NCBI GenBank assembly: GCA_021442155.1
Contig: CM038221.1
Coordinates: 144,374,264 to 144,438,263 of the forward strand
Source of the DNA: Cymbidium sinense
Lineage: Eukaryota; Streptophyta; Magnoliopsida; Asparagales; Orchidaceae
DNA length: 64,000 nucleotides
Direction: 5' to 3'
A model generated the notes under the pieces. That model saw only the letters and a program-made list of their open reading frames with translations, was not told where the DNA came from and ran no database searches. Positions 1 through 13,258 of the stretch are shown in pieces. Numbering within the stretch: position 1 is the first letter of the stretch; each line of letters opens with the position of its first letter. The translations under genes and the position numbers were made by a program.

Positions 1-1168
1 TACTATGTCCACATTCTATGGAGTTGAATATTTATCGTGATTTGAATAGCACATAGAGGTGTTCATTAGCTTACATGCATATAGTCATAAAGGATTGAAT
101 CGATTCCATCATTCTTCTATCTTAACCCGTGCAACATCCTCAGACACTAAGTTTAAGCACTTAGTATAAGTGTCGGGGCCCATGCAGGTATTTTTGACTC
201 AAAAAATCTCATCTAATTAATGAAATAATTAATTTTGAAAATCATAATTAGAATAAAATTTCTTTTAGGAAGCTCCATAATTAGTATACCATTTAATTTA
301 GTATCGCTTTCTGTCTATTCATACAAAGAATTGCAGATCCGTGGTAAGGAAGAAATTTTAAATTGTTCTAATATTTTATTAGATCCCTTGGAATAATATA
401 TATTGAAGTGCCAAATTTATATTTACTATCAAAATATTTATTTCACTTCAAGTTCATAATTCTGTTTGAGTTCAATCCATTTTTCTTTATTTGAAATATA
501 ATCTTCAAATTTATTTCAAATTCATTATCATTTATAATTCAAAATTCAATTTGATATTAAATTTATTTTAGCAAGCTTAGGTAGTGCTATTTGTTTAGCT
601 TGAATTTTGTTTGCAAGTATGAATTTTGGATAAAATTTTGACGATTTCAGTCATCCCTACTAAATCAAATTTGTTTTACTCATATACACGATGAGCATGG
701 TGTTTTGAAGCACCTTAGCCAAATTTTAATCATGTTATGCTCTGATGAGCATAATGAGGCCTTCAATCACATGCATAAAAGCAAATATATGCAATTTCTA
801 CACATTTAAATCTCCTTTCTCTTTTTTTTAAGTCCAAAATTTAGTCAAAATTTTAGTAGCATTTCAGCATAGGGGGCTGCATCTAACAATTTTGGCTTAC
901 TCGGTATGCCCTATTGAGCATAGTGAGTGGTGTCTTATGACGCCATAGTCATGTCTTTGCACCCACTATGCCCTAATAGGCATTAGCGGGGTCTTGAAAC
1001 CTGCATAAAGAAGCGCAAATATATAATTTATTTTTTACACATTCAAGCATTTCTACACATCCACCAACAGCAATAATAATAACTTTGCATGAGTTCAGCT
1101 AGAAAGAATTGAATAGGAGAGATTATCAGGTTGAATATTAGGGTGGAATAGGTGGGGGAAATACAAAA
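1..1168 (+). repeat. LTR/leader-like repeat fragment (family also at 43.9-46.3 kb)
   Basis: No gene is visible here. Positions 620-790 and 829-1010 are two diverged modules of about 180 bp. Each has an 'aaaattt..ag.agcatttca' start, a 'ggtatgccctattgagcat' type core and a 'gaggccttca / gggtcttgaaacctgcataaa' end. The same two module types occur in the opposite order at 45546-45745 and 45777-45965. The 'AAATTTCGGCAGC' type motif recalls leaders of Tekay/Del chromovirus LTR elements; that family assignment is inference. Upstream, 'cagacactaagtttaag' (about 144-160) weakly matches 'cggacacttgaatttaag' near 44664. The segment probably continues to the left of the window. Confidence 0.45.
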
Positions 1169-3086
1169 AATCGAGAGGAACCATTTATTTCTTTCCAATA
1201 TGTATATCATACATATGAATGATCGTAAGCATAGCTATACATGCAATGCAAATACATTAGCATACTTTGATGATGAATGCTAAGGAATGTTGTTTAAGAA
1301 AATTTTGGATATTTCATGAAAGCATGATTTTGTTTAAATAGAAAAGAGGGACTATTTTATCCATTAATCAAATGCACATTTACATGTATGAAAGACATAA
1401 GTGAGTATGATGCCATTATTTTCTACACCAGTGGTGTAAGGTACAAGACCTACTTGGGGCTACTTAAAGCCTCACAACCTCAGGATGTCCAAACTAAAAT
1501 ACCACTTTTCTTAAATACATGTGCATGTTTAAAAAGAAATGAATGGAAGAAGAGTCATGCAAAATATTTTTATTTTTGTTTGATTTGATTATGCAATTTA
1601 CATATGTAAATATGAAGATCCTTCTTAAGCCATAACATGGAAATGCATATCAATAGATTTAAGGAAGTGTTATGTTATTTTCAAATGAACTATACACTTT
1701 GCAAATTCTATTCAAATCTATGTTAAGAGAAGAGAAGGAAATCACATAACACATTTTATGTTATATTCACATGCAAACTTATAAGTATTTATAAGTAGCA
1801 TACTTTCATTTATGATCTTTGATTTATAGATTTTGAAAATAATTTTTGATTTTGTAGTGATAATAGCCATTCATGTTTAATTTGATTTTTCAAAAGAGAA
1901 TGAAGGCATGACTTCACGTGGAAAATAACATTTAACATGCTTGGAAAGAGATAAAGTGATGTAAGCATATGATTTTATTCATCCTAATTAATTCCTAAGG
2001 ACAATCCTATAAGATAAAATTATTCAAAGTGAATCAAAATTGCTTAAAGAGATTTCTATTTTAATTTTAGAGTTGAATTTGATTTAGGAAAAGTGAAAAG
2101 AGTTTACTGGTCCTAACCTATTTCTCCCATGTGTGAATTGATTTAGTTTAATTTTTAAATGATTAGATTGATTTTATATTTTATTTAGGTTAAGGTGTGA
2201 ATTAAGTCCACTAATTACCTCTTACCTACACCACTTTAACATAATTATTCAAACAATTGTGAGCCAAAATATGATATGCAATCACATGAAATTTAAATCA
2301 ATAATGCACCTAAGAAAGAAAGAGGCCTAATGCAATTAGCTCACAATTATTGATTAATTAAACTAAAGGGTTTATTTAAGTACTTTCATAACCATCCCAC
2401 ACATGTGAGTTGGATATGATTTTCTTAAGCTTACTTTAGGCTTTTGAACTCCTTACGATCTACATAGAAAGAGATTGATTAATTTTAAATTGGTTTTGAA
2501 AATTTAATTAGATTAATTAAGTTGATCATTGGTGGATTAGTCCTTAATTAGGTTTGGATTATGAAAGAAAGGGGGTTTAGGGAATAGCTAAGGGAAAATA
2601 TCCCAAAACCATTCCATAAATCTCCTATTCACTTAAACAATGTTTAATTATCTCAATTAAGGGATTAATTTACTATTTATGTCCTTAATTATCCTTAATT
2701 ACATTAAGAGGGTGATTAAGGGTTCATCAATTAATTATCCTAATTAACTCATTAATAAATTCCAAGAAAATTAGAGGAGACATAAGTCATCCCACTAAAC
2801 ATGCCTGAGAAGTTTGGAATTAATTAATGAAGTCATTAGGAAGTAATTATGGTTATTAACTTTTAAATTAAACCCTAATTAAGGAAAATCCACTTTTCAA
2901 ATTTTTTTAAAAATAATTTCATTGGATTCCACTCTGAATTATCTTTAAAATCAGCCCTTATTTATATTTTATTTTTTTTATTTTTCTACATTATATTATG
3001 AATTTATGAAGTTTTTGTGATTAAGGGATAATTAAATAACTAATCCCATCAGCACCATGTGGGCTGCTGATGCGGCGTGCGCTTTC

Positions 3087-3116
3087 CACGTGGCACGATG
3101 GGATTGGTTATTTAAG
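3087..3116 (+). promoter_or_regulatory. Candidate LTR promoter: CACGTG box plus TATA-like motif
   Basis: CACGTG at 3087-3092 is followed 15 bases later by TTATTTAAG at 3108-3116, in an unusually GC-rich island (about 3050-3330). The inverted copy keeps both: CACGTG at 28661-28666 and the TATA-like motif near 28636-28644. Conservation of the pair in two old copies suggests the U3/R boundary of the LTR. The transcription start is not determinable from sequence alone. Confidence 0.4.
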
Positions 3117-4379
3117 TTATCAAATCAGCTACCGCGTTAGCCAGCGGCACTACATGCTTTCCCCTGGGCCATCCGATCAAGGATCGAACTATCACGATTA
3201 AACCCATGGTTGCAAAGGGATTAATTAGCGGATCTAGTGAGTTTTAATTAGGACCGTCCATCCAAAATGCACAGGATGGATAGTCCATGATTCATCCCTA
3301 CCCTCACTTGTTGGAGACAGAGACCATCCGTCCTCCATGTCTTGATCCGAGCTCACTTGAGCTCAGATTAGGCAGAGATTCAACCCACACCATCAATGAG
3401 CATAGAGAAGAAGATCCAACGGTGGAAATTTAATGAGATTATAATTCCCTTCACAAAAGACCAAATAATTTTCAACCTAAGCTCAATTTTGATTCATACC
3501 TTGCCGGAGACTATCACCGGGGCTTCCAACGGTGGAGGTAGCTTCTTCTAGGAGACAGCCCTGTTGAAGGTTTCAAGCTTTGAGATGAAGTGGATCTTCC
3601 AATTGACCAAAACCTTCTTCAATGGCTTGCGAATTTCATCAAGGTCCCCCTTCCCATGGCTTGGATGCTTGGGATTTGCTTTGGGTGAGCTCGACTTGCC
3701 TCCTTGATGGTGCTTGCAAAGATAACTGAAGTTTGATTGAGAATTGAGCTAAGTGATAATCTCTCTCACCTCCCCTATTTTCAGCTTAAGCAAAACCAAG
3801 AAGAGAAAATTGGAATGAGCTTAGAAATGCTTAGGGAAGCTTATGGATGCTTGCCTTTGATCCTTTAAGCTCAATCGAATGCAAGGTCAGTGAATTGGAA
3901 TGGAATGAGGGGGAGTATATCCCTCCCTACTTGGATCAGATGGTCGAGAGCCTCCTTGTCATTTTGATCAAATTTTTCTGATTAGATGGGTTGTTTAGGT
4001 TGTTATGAGCTCCATGTGGTTCAATTTTGGCAAAGGAGTGGGAGTGTGGAGGTGCACATGTGTTAAAATGAGTGTGGGAGGTGATCCATGTGGAGAATTT
4101 TGAGTTGAGGGGTCAATTTTGGCTTTGGGTTGGGTTTGGCTGACCCAAACCCATTGGTTCATGTGCATCACCTCCCTTGGTGTCCAAATGGTCCACTAGG
4201 AGGATACCAAGTGGTCTTGAGTTAGAATATGATCAAATTCCAAGTGAATTTGACCATAGGTTACCCTTTCACCTAGGGGTAAAATGGTCATTTGGATTTG
4301 ATTTTGATTTGGGCATATTTGGAATGATTGAAAAATGGGTTATGCCAATTTTCAATGAATTTGGTGTTTATTTGATATG

Positions 4380-5350
4380 ATTTGGCTCAAGTTGACCCAT
4401 TTAGGTCAAAATGGGTCAACTTGGTCAAGTTGACCAATTGGTCCAACTGAGTCAAACCAAGGGTTAGGTCAAGTTCAAATGATTATTTGTAGGCTGTGGG
4501 TGTCATTAGTTTGGTTCAATTTGATTTATATTTAGTTTTGGCTCATTTGAGTTCACTTAGGTCAAATGGGTCAAGTGGACCAATTTGACCCATTTGACCC
4601 AAATGGGTTAGGTCATGGGTTGGTTTAGGCTTGGTTGATCATTTGAAATATATTACAAGCTTTGGTTTCAATCAATTTTGGTTTGGTTTGATTTTAGCTT
4701 GATTTGACCTTTCAGGTCAAGTTGGGTTCATGGTCAATTGGGCTAGGTTGCATCTAGTTAGCCAATTAAAGCTTTAGTCAAGTTCAACAAGTGACTTAGA
4801 ATGAATTTGACCTATCAGTTGCAATAAATTTGGCTTAGATCAAGATTTGATACATTTTAACTTTTTAGGTCAACTTGGGTCAAGTGGCCAATTAGGCTAG
4901 GCTTGGCTCAAATGATGACTTGGTCATGTTCTATCATTGGTCATGGATTGGTCTAGATAGTGGTTTCAATCAATTTTTCCTATGGTAGATTTTGGTGAGT
5001 TTAGGTCTCATTTAGATTAAGTGTTGACTTGGTCAAAGGCTAGGTTTGACTTGGTTTGACCCAATTTAGGTAATTGATCATCCTGAGATGATTGTTACTC
5101 ACAATGTGAGGCTTAGGTGAGCTTAGTTCAATCTAATTTGGGTAGGATTAGAATTTGGCTCAAAAAGGTGCTTTAGGTCACTTTGGGTCAAGTGAGCTTA
5201 AGTGGGTCAATTGACTTGATCAAGGCTTGATTCAAGTTTGGTTGAACTCACATATGGACTTATGATTGAAATATAAATCCAATTACAAGTGATTTGGAGT
5301 CAAATGAGTTTTGATTCATTTGACAATTTCAAGTTCAAAGGATGAACGTG
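4380..5350 (+). repeat. Dense degenerate GGTCAA/TTGACC repeat tract
   Basis: The hexamer GGTCAA or its complement recurs dozens of times at irregular spacing, often as 'aagttgacc' or 'tttgaccc'. The mirror tract is at 26560-27500 in the right copy. TTGAC is the core of the W-box bound by WRKY factors (established knowledge); whether any site is bound is unknown. The irregular spacing says old tandem amplification rather than a recent microsatellite. Confidence 0.55.
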
Positions 5351-5514
5351 GGTTTGATTTGGGTTAGTTTGATTTTGGTTTGATAATTGGAGTTTGTATT
5401 TATATTTCAATTTATGATTGAAGTATTGATTGTTTGAAAAGAAATTCCAAAGGTTTGAATTGATTTGACAATGATTTGCTTAAGTTCAAGAATTTGACTT
5501 GAAAGGTATAGGTT

Positions 5515-5875
5515 GGATTTAGGTTAGATTTGGATTTGAGTTTTGAATTGGTTTTGGTTATTTGAGTTTATATTTCATTTATATTTTTGAATATAAATGA
5601 GAATATAAATGTGTTATGAGAAAATATATTGAATTTGAAGCGATTTGGATTTGATTTGAGCTAGGTCCATAAGATGAAATCAAAGTGACTTTGGAAAGAT
5701 TTTTGGATTTGGAATTAAGTTTTGGATTTAGTTTTGGTTATTTGAATTTATATTTCATTTATATTTGTGAATATAAATGAGAATATAAATGGGTTATGAG
5801 AAAATCTCTTCAATTTGAAGTGATTTGGAATTTTGGAATTGATTTAAATGATTTGAGAAAAATCATTTAAGTTGG
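5515..5875 (+). repeat. Two tandem copies of a ~180-bp AT-rich unit
   Basis: 'ggttatttga.tttatattt' occurs at 5557 and again at 5737. Each is followed by the same 'catttatattt.tgaatataaatgagaatataaatg.gttatgagaaaat' context. The right inverted copy carries the same duplication (about 26008 and 26185), so it predates the split of the two copies. Confidence 0.7.
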
Positions 5876-6222
5876 AAATTGATTTGAATTTTGATTTGGA
5901 ATTGAGTTTGAGTTTGAAGTTGATTTGGATTTGAAGTTTGACTTGACTTTGAAATTTGTTTATATTTGAAGTTGATTTGGATTTGAAGTTTGACATAAAA
6001 GAAGGGAGTAAGGATTGGATTTAAACTATAGGGTAGGCAAGTTTTCCTAACACCTAAGGCATAACCTATTCCTATTGCTAACTCTTCTAAGTCTCCAAGG
6101 TTAAGTTAAGTGTTTACCTAATCACTAGAAGTGTCTTAAGACTAAGGAACTCTTAATGTCTAGAGGAGTCCTTATGCATAAGATGGAGAAGTTGAGAGCT
6201 CACTCCAAAAGTGAGGTCAACA

Positions 6223-8990
6223 AAGGGTGCCCAATATGTGTGGTGTGACTAACAAGGTTCACCGCACATATTTGTGTTAACCGAGATGATCAACAATGTC
6301 GAACAATCACAAGAATTAACAAAAACAATCTACTTCCAAACCAGAGGTGTAGAAGGAATCAAAAGCTTAGTGCATGCAACTCTACCTACGTCTAAAATGT
6401 AAGAGAGTGAAGCAGGAATCCACTAGGGATTGAGTATGTAAGCCTTCCTCTAGGGGAAAAGGTTCAAGTCATCCACTTGGGGATGAGAGGTTTTGATTTC
6501 ATTTGTATCTCGCTAGGGATAAATTTGATTTGATTTGTTGATTTATAATTTTGGTGCTCCATTAGGGATGAAAAATGCGAACTCTCCACTAGGAGAGCAA
6601 GTTCAAGTCATCCACTAGAGGGAAAGGAGGTTGTGAAATCTGCCGAGGGATTAAAATTTTGGATCTGCTGGAAAATCGAAAAGACTTGCGTCTCACTGAG
6701 GAGAAGATGATTGATTTAATTTATTTTTTTGGTTTAACTACACTAGGGAGGTTGATTGGATTTGTTTCTTTTGTTTAGTTTGACTCCACTGAGGAGGAAG
6801 GTTGAATTTGTTTTAGATATTAAATTTTGAATTTGAGATGGACCCTGTTGGTTTACGATGGATCATACTGAGTAGGGGCCATGTTGGCCTTGGTCTAGCT
6901 TAGATTTACCAATCCAAAGGGGTAATCCAACCACACATAGTAAGACTATCCAACAAAAAGAGTTGCCTTTCGGTGTACAATAACTATACTCGGAAGAAAG
7001 CATAGTATACTTACATCTTCCAAAGTAGGGATCAGTCACTAGGGTGATTGGTTAGTAACACAATGAATAGAATCCAACCTAAGGATGACTATTGAGTGAA
7101 TGTCACTGGGGGACTTAGATCAGCTTAATGATAGTCAAAATTAATTTCATTTTTTAATTGTATTTGATGGATCCCATCAGTTTGTGATGGACTGCACTGA
7201 GTATGGGCCATATTGGCTTTGATCTAGCCCAAGTTTATCAACCCAAAGGGAGTAGCTTCCCAACCGAGGGGAGAACTATCCAACCAAAGGGGTGTCTTTC
7301 GATTTGCAGCAGTTAATTCAGAAGAAAGCTCAGGGACTCACATTTTTCTTGAATAAAAGACCATTGGAGCAACACATTAGCAAGGTAATATGTCAACCTG
7401 ACCTAGGGCTGCCCATCAGTTTGTGATAGTCATGCTAGAAAGAATGCATCATAAGCTTACATCTTCCAAAATGAAATGACTGTCAGGGAAACTGTTTGTG
7501 GAAAAATAGATTGAACCCGACCTAAGGGCGACTATGGAGAGAGTGTCGACTCAGGCACTTATCTCAACTCAGGTAATCACGCAATTCCTATAGGGAGTTC
7601 TGCTGACACTACCCTAAAGATAAGATGCCTGCTTGGGAAAGGGGCCACTGGGGGTTTAAATTCCTAATCCATAAGTGAATTTATTTATTTATTTTATTTG
7701 GTTATTTATTGTGCATCCTGTTGGTTTGCGAGGGATCATACTGAGAAGGAGCTTATATTAGCCTAGACCTATCTCATATTTACTAAACCAAAAGAGAATC
7801 TATGCATCCATTGAACGGATTCTCCAACCACAAGGGTGGTAACTAAGAAAGGGGGACTGTCCAATCCAAGAGTAACCCGAGTAGTGTCTAAATGGGGTTT
7901 CAAATGACGTGATCCAAATAGAGTGCCCGCAGGGGAATAGGCCATTAAATGCTTTATCAAAAACCCTATAGAAGATAATTTGCATAGGTATTCGATGGCC
8001 AACTCAAGGAGAAAGCATGGGGATTTACATCTGCCCATAGTGGTGTATCCACCGGGTGAGTTGTTGTCAGCATAGCGAACATCAAACAACCTAAGGTGCC
8101 CATTGGTTTATAATAATCATCCTAAGAAGAAAGCATCAGAGACTCACATCCTCCTATAGTGGAACTGATTGTCGGGATAGTATGTCTTCGGCTTGACAGG
8201 TGCTATGCGACCTAGGGAGGCTACTGAATGAATGTCACTGGGGGACTTATATCAACTCAAAAGTAGTCAAGAGGAAATGAGCCTCTGGGGGACTTATCCT
8301 AAACCTCAAATATACTCAAGCTAGTTAGTGCATGATGGCTAGTTCAAGAGGAAGGCATGTAGGCTTACATCTTCTTAAATGAAGTTAACATGAAGTAGCT
8401 TACTGGCTACATAGTGAAGTCTACCAAACTAACAAGGCACTCATCCATTTGCAATGGTCAAGTCAGGAAGAAAGCATGAGGACTCACATTCGTCGGACAG
8501 GTGACCACTGGGGTGATGTACTAGCAAGGTAGTATGTCAATCTGACCTAAAATAGCTAATGAGTGAGTGCCACAGGGGGCTTGCTCCTACATCAGGTGCT
8601 TATTTGTATGCTTGTGTTAAAGGGAATGGGACGTCGCTCGGGTTATGTCACACCTACCATAAACACATTGAGCGTTTGATGAAATGGTGCCAAGGATGGT
8701 AGTTGCAATTCCAACAAGAAAGGATACCGCTTGGGTTGTATGATACCTAACTTAGTTGTGATAGTCGAAATAGGATGCCTCTTGGATTCTCTCACACCTA
8801 TTCTAGTAGCATTGGGGAAATCATGTTCAACTTGTGTTCGTGTTGAGAAAGAAGGATAGGATGCCTCTTGGGTTCTCTTACACCTATCCTAAACACATCG
8901 TGGTGGATTCGCAAATAAGCAAACAATGTTTCGATTGAAGAGAATATTTTGATTAATTAGAATAGAAATTTTTCATGATAATTATTTTCA
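6223..8990. repeat. Non-coding field of diverged repeat modules next to the gypsy integrase end
   Basis: No coding frame is convincing. Two module families recur. The first is close to 'gaagaaagcat..ggactcacatctt', at about 6990, 7330, 7437, 8010, 8115, 8350 and 8466, often with 'gtcactgggggactta' and 'accctgttggtttgcgatgga...atcatactgag' nearby (6842, 7168, 7717). The second is close to 'ggatgcctcttgggttctct..acacctatcct', at about 8630, 8723, 8772 and 8861. A further 'ccactaggga' phrase repeats at 6419-6800. The block lies just 3' of the integrase end on the minus strand, where Tat-type elements often carry tandem-repeat 3' untranslated regions. That placement is inference. Confidence 0.5.
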
Positions 8991-9130
8991 AACATGATTT
9001 TAGGGGTAATATTTCTTCAAATAGAGCACATTAATTGGAAGCATCGGGTGTTCCCCTTTATAATCAATAAGCTGATAGGATCCTCCTTGGTAGTCCTTCT
9101 CTATGACAAAAACTTCCTTCCCAAGTAGGT

Positions 9131-10300
9131 TCAAACTTGCCAACCATCTTTTGACAAAAAAATTGGTCTCCTTAAAACTAGAACAAGTTCTCCTACTTGA
9201 AAAGTTCTAGGGTGGACCAGCTTGTTGTGAGCTTGAATCATTTTGACTTTGTATAACTCGAGGTTCTGGCACACCCGTAGGCGTCTCTCCTCCAAACCTT
9301 CGAGCTCTTCTAATCGCAACTTGGCATTCTGCTCTATAGTGATGTTACTATCCAATGCTATCCTTAGTGATGGGAGTTGAACTTCTAATGGTTGAACAGC
9401 TTTAGACCAATACACTAAGGAGAACGGGGTAGATCTTGTTGGAGTTCTGTATGTGGTGTTGTATGCCCACAATGCTTCAACTAACTGCTCATGCCACTGT
9501 CGCTTGTTGTCATCGAGTGTCTTCTTCAGTATTTAGATGAGAGTTTTGTTGAATGCTTCTGCTAGGCCATTTGCCCTGGGTAGTACATGGTAGAGTATCT
9601 TCAATCTATACCATGTCTTCTAGTGAAGCTGTTGATCATGGTGCTCTTGAATGTTGTACCATTATCAGATATAATTCATCGAGGCACCCCGAACCTATAT
9701 ATGATATGGTTCCTGAAAAACTAAATCATATGCTGAGATGTGACCTCTTTGAGTGGGATTACCTATGCCCACTTGGAAAAGTAGTTGGTTGAAGCTAGAA
9801 TGAACCGATGACCCTTGGAAGAAGGAGGGTCGATAGAAACCACAATGTCGGTATCCCAACACTCAAATGGCCATGAGGCCAATGTAGGGTGTAGAATGTT
9901 GGGTGGTCGATGTAGGACCACACCGTGTACTTGACACTGATGGCATCTCCTAGCTAAATCCATGCAGTCTATGATCATCGAAGGCTAGTAGTATCCTAGT
10001 ATCTTTATCTTTGCTTTCATCTTCAGACTAGATTGATGTGCTCTGCATATACCTGAGTGTACCTCTATCATGATGCTACGAGCATCGTGTTTATCTAAAC
10101 AATGTAACCACATTTGATCTAAGGACCATCGATACAAGGTGCCATCCATGAGAGCATAGGAGAGAGCTCTTTGTTTCATCTAATATGCTTGTGACTTCTC
10201 TTGAGGTAGTTTGCCTCTAGTCAAGTAATCTATGAATGGTTGCCTTCAATCTAGCTCCTTGTCCTTTTCGGCAATGACAACCTCCCCTTGAAGAGAAAGT
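9131..10300 (-). pseudogene. Gypsy integrase (zinc finger, DDE core, C-terminal domain), broken
   Basis: The reading starts near 10300 with 'PFIDYLTRGKLPQEKSQAY', then an HHCC finger: 'EVHSGICRAHQSSLKMKAKI' (10179-9985) and 'CHQCQ' (9978-9763). The core follows with 'WDTDIVVS', carrying the first catalytic Asp, then 'ISDNGTTF' at about 9650-9675 for the second Asp, and 'NGLAEAFNKTL' at about 9545-9575 for the Glu. All three catalytic acids are therefore still readable, but in different frames. The C-terminal part 'WAYNTTYRTPTRSTPFSLVY' to 'VLRRPIF' is open over 9472-9131. Stops fall before ISDNG and after NKTLI. The integrase would have inserted cDNA into the host genome. The plus-strand frame at 9553-9792 is a shadow. 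Confidence 0.85.
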
Positions 10301-10372
10301 CTCTCGACGAGTTCAGCCTAAATAAGGGATAGGACATGTCTATTTTGGACCCTTATTAGAATGGACTTATCT

Positions 10373-10908
10373 GCTAATTATGTTTTTAAATGTACTAATT
10401 TTAAAAATTTTGTCATGATAAGTCGGACGAGTGGCATCCATGAAGGGGAAAGCTACAAGAAAGGCCCACTGTGAGGACTTTATGGTGAGCTCCAATCAGA
10501 GATGAAGCGCTTGAGACCAACTAAGAGATGGACCTATGTTGGGGAAAGCTTTGTCATGCTTCAAGGAAAAAAAAAAAACTTTCTTTAGGTCTTTAACAAG
10601 ACTAATTAAAGTTAGAAGATTTTAGTTGAATTTTATCAATTATTTTTTCGATGAGAACATGTTTCATATTATTTTAAGCAAATATAATGACTTCCTGTCA
10701 TATAAAAAAAGTACTTTTTTTGTTGCTGATAGAGTTTGACATCCATGTGATATGTCCTAATCAGCACCTGTTATACGCAAGTAGTCAAATAAATGTCAAT
10801 GCCCAATATGAAGGATAACCTCTTCGGAAAACTATGGATTCCAAGCGTCTAAGTTAGAAATAGTCATCCACGACAGCTAATTCAATCTCTGACGTTGACT
10901 TTATAGGG
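10373..10908 (+). repeat. Left terminal inverted repeat of the foldback insertion
   Basis: The arm begins GCTAATTATGTTTTTAAATG and runs through 'catccatgaaggggaaagc', 'agacctatgttggggaaagc' type text and 'cagcacctgttatacgcaag' to 'gactttatag' at 10907. It pairs with 13259-13833. Part of it reads as the same peptide-like extension found downstream of the second RNase H on the minus strand, which is a consequence of the pairing and not evidence of a gene. Confidence 0.85.
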
Positions 10909-11055
10909 TAAAATTTTTAAAATAGGCATATTCTTAATCTTAATTAGCAATTTAGGCATCAAAAAAAATTTTTTTATGAAAAATACTCAGTCCGACGACC
11001 TGACGACATGAGTGTCACGCCCGTACGTCCGTCAAATAGACAACTGGCGCGGATT

Positions 11056-12061
<1,006 letters not shown>

Positions 12062-12139
12062 AAAATCATAATCTACATTTCATATAAAATAAAAAAATAC
12101 ATTTTGGTGGTCTTTTTAATATCTATTTGGCATTGTTTA

Positions 12140-13150
12140 AGATTCATATAAATGAAAAAATAATATTTCTGATCCACAACAGATATATGGATATAAGTGT
12201 TTTTTATTAAATAATAATAATAACTGAATAGATATGTAATACATTTCTGCAGTATCAATTCCATTAATTATATTATTATTATTTTTTATTTATTTGATAG
12301 GAATTGTAGTTTTTGATCATGAAAATTAATTTGATGAAAAATTCATAAAATCTTATTTAAGATAGATTATTTTTTAATAGAAAATTTATATGTTTATCAC
12401 CTCATACCAATGGAAATCAAATCAAAGGGTAAACCACCCAAAATCACCTGATGGATACCATTAAGGAAAACACGGAACTATATTAGTGCAAGAGGAAGAG
12501 ATATATGGTGACTGAATGAGCTCATCAGCATAGAGCTTAAGATCAAGTATCAAAATTAATGCATCCCAACTAAGTTCCAGAGGACGTGATTGCTTGTGAG
12601 GATATTGCTATTAAGGTTGACTAGAAGGGCATTGAGCTCTTGGCAACCAATGATCTTTATCAGTGTTTACCCTTTGATTTCATTTCCATTGATAATGCAT
12701 TATGAGGTGATACATAGGCATAAAGCTAGTAAATTTCGCTTTTGAATTTGATGGCCACCAAATTTAAAAATCAAAATTAAATTTTATCTGTATCTTAAAT
12801 AAGATTTTTATGAATTTAAAATTACTTCATCAAATTAATTTGAATGAGAAAACATCTACAATTGAATTCCGCATATCTTACATATCAAATTTTGCCAGCT
12901 ATTCAAATAAAAAAATAAAATAAAATAAAAAATAACACTGTTTGAGCCATAAAGATAATACACACTCGCCAACGCTGAAGTTGATGCAGGGCAAAGCCCC
13001 AACCGGGAACTCACAGTCGCGCATGATATCCCTATTCAAGTTATTATTATTATTTAATGAAAGTACACTTATATTACTTCATTTTATATGTTTTCAAGGC
13101 ATAATCCCTGTTTTATCTGTTGTGGATCAGAACACAATTGTCTTATATTA
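12140..13150. repeat. Second, imperfect hairpin inside the foldback insertion
   Basis: Pairs seen: 'tctgatccacaacagat' (12168-12184) with 'atctgttgtggatcaga' (near 13115-13131); 'taataataataactgaatag' with 'ctattcaagttattattatt'; 'aattaatttgatgaaa...aatcttatttaagatag' (12320-12365) with its complement at 12790-12840; and 'tatcacctcat...gggtaaac' (12394-12435) with 'gtttaccctttgattt...atgaggtgata' (12664-12712). The loop (12440-12660) is unpaired. The right arm carries an extra ~130 bases around 12850-13020. This looks like a separate MITE-like element inserted in the right half, which would explain why the two halves of the foldback differ in length by about 0.8 kb. Confidence 0.65.
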
Positions 13151-13258
13151 CTACCACATGACATTCATGTCATGTATATCTTAGATGTTCCTTCCTTCAC
13201 ACTCACAATCAAATAAATATATACCAATGCCAACTGTAGTTATATTCCTCCAAGAAAG

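Larger units (their letters stand above)
1169..6222 (+). mobile_element. Left copy of a ~5-kb LTR-like sequence (inverted relative to 25551-30630)
   Basis: By eye, the reverse complement of this segment follows 25551-30630 almost throughout. Anchors include 1388-1500 versus 30310-30410, 2000-2120 versus 29620-29780, the promoter-like block at 3060-3200 versus 28600-28700, the 180-bp duplication at 5515-5875, and the terminal block 6010-6222 versus 25551-25760. Homology stops sharply after TGAGGTCAACA in both copies, ending in CA as an LTR 3' end should. The left boundary is blurred near 1169, just after a G-rich stretch at 1151-1160. No long coding frame exists. The size suits the very long LTRs of Tat/Ogre-type gypsy elements, but no primer-binding site was recognised in the flank and the family is not proven. 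Divergence looks like 15-20 percent by eye, so the copy is old. Confidence 0.6.
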
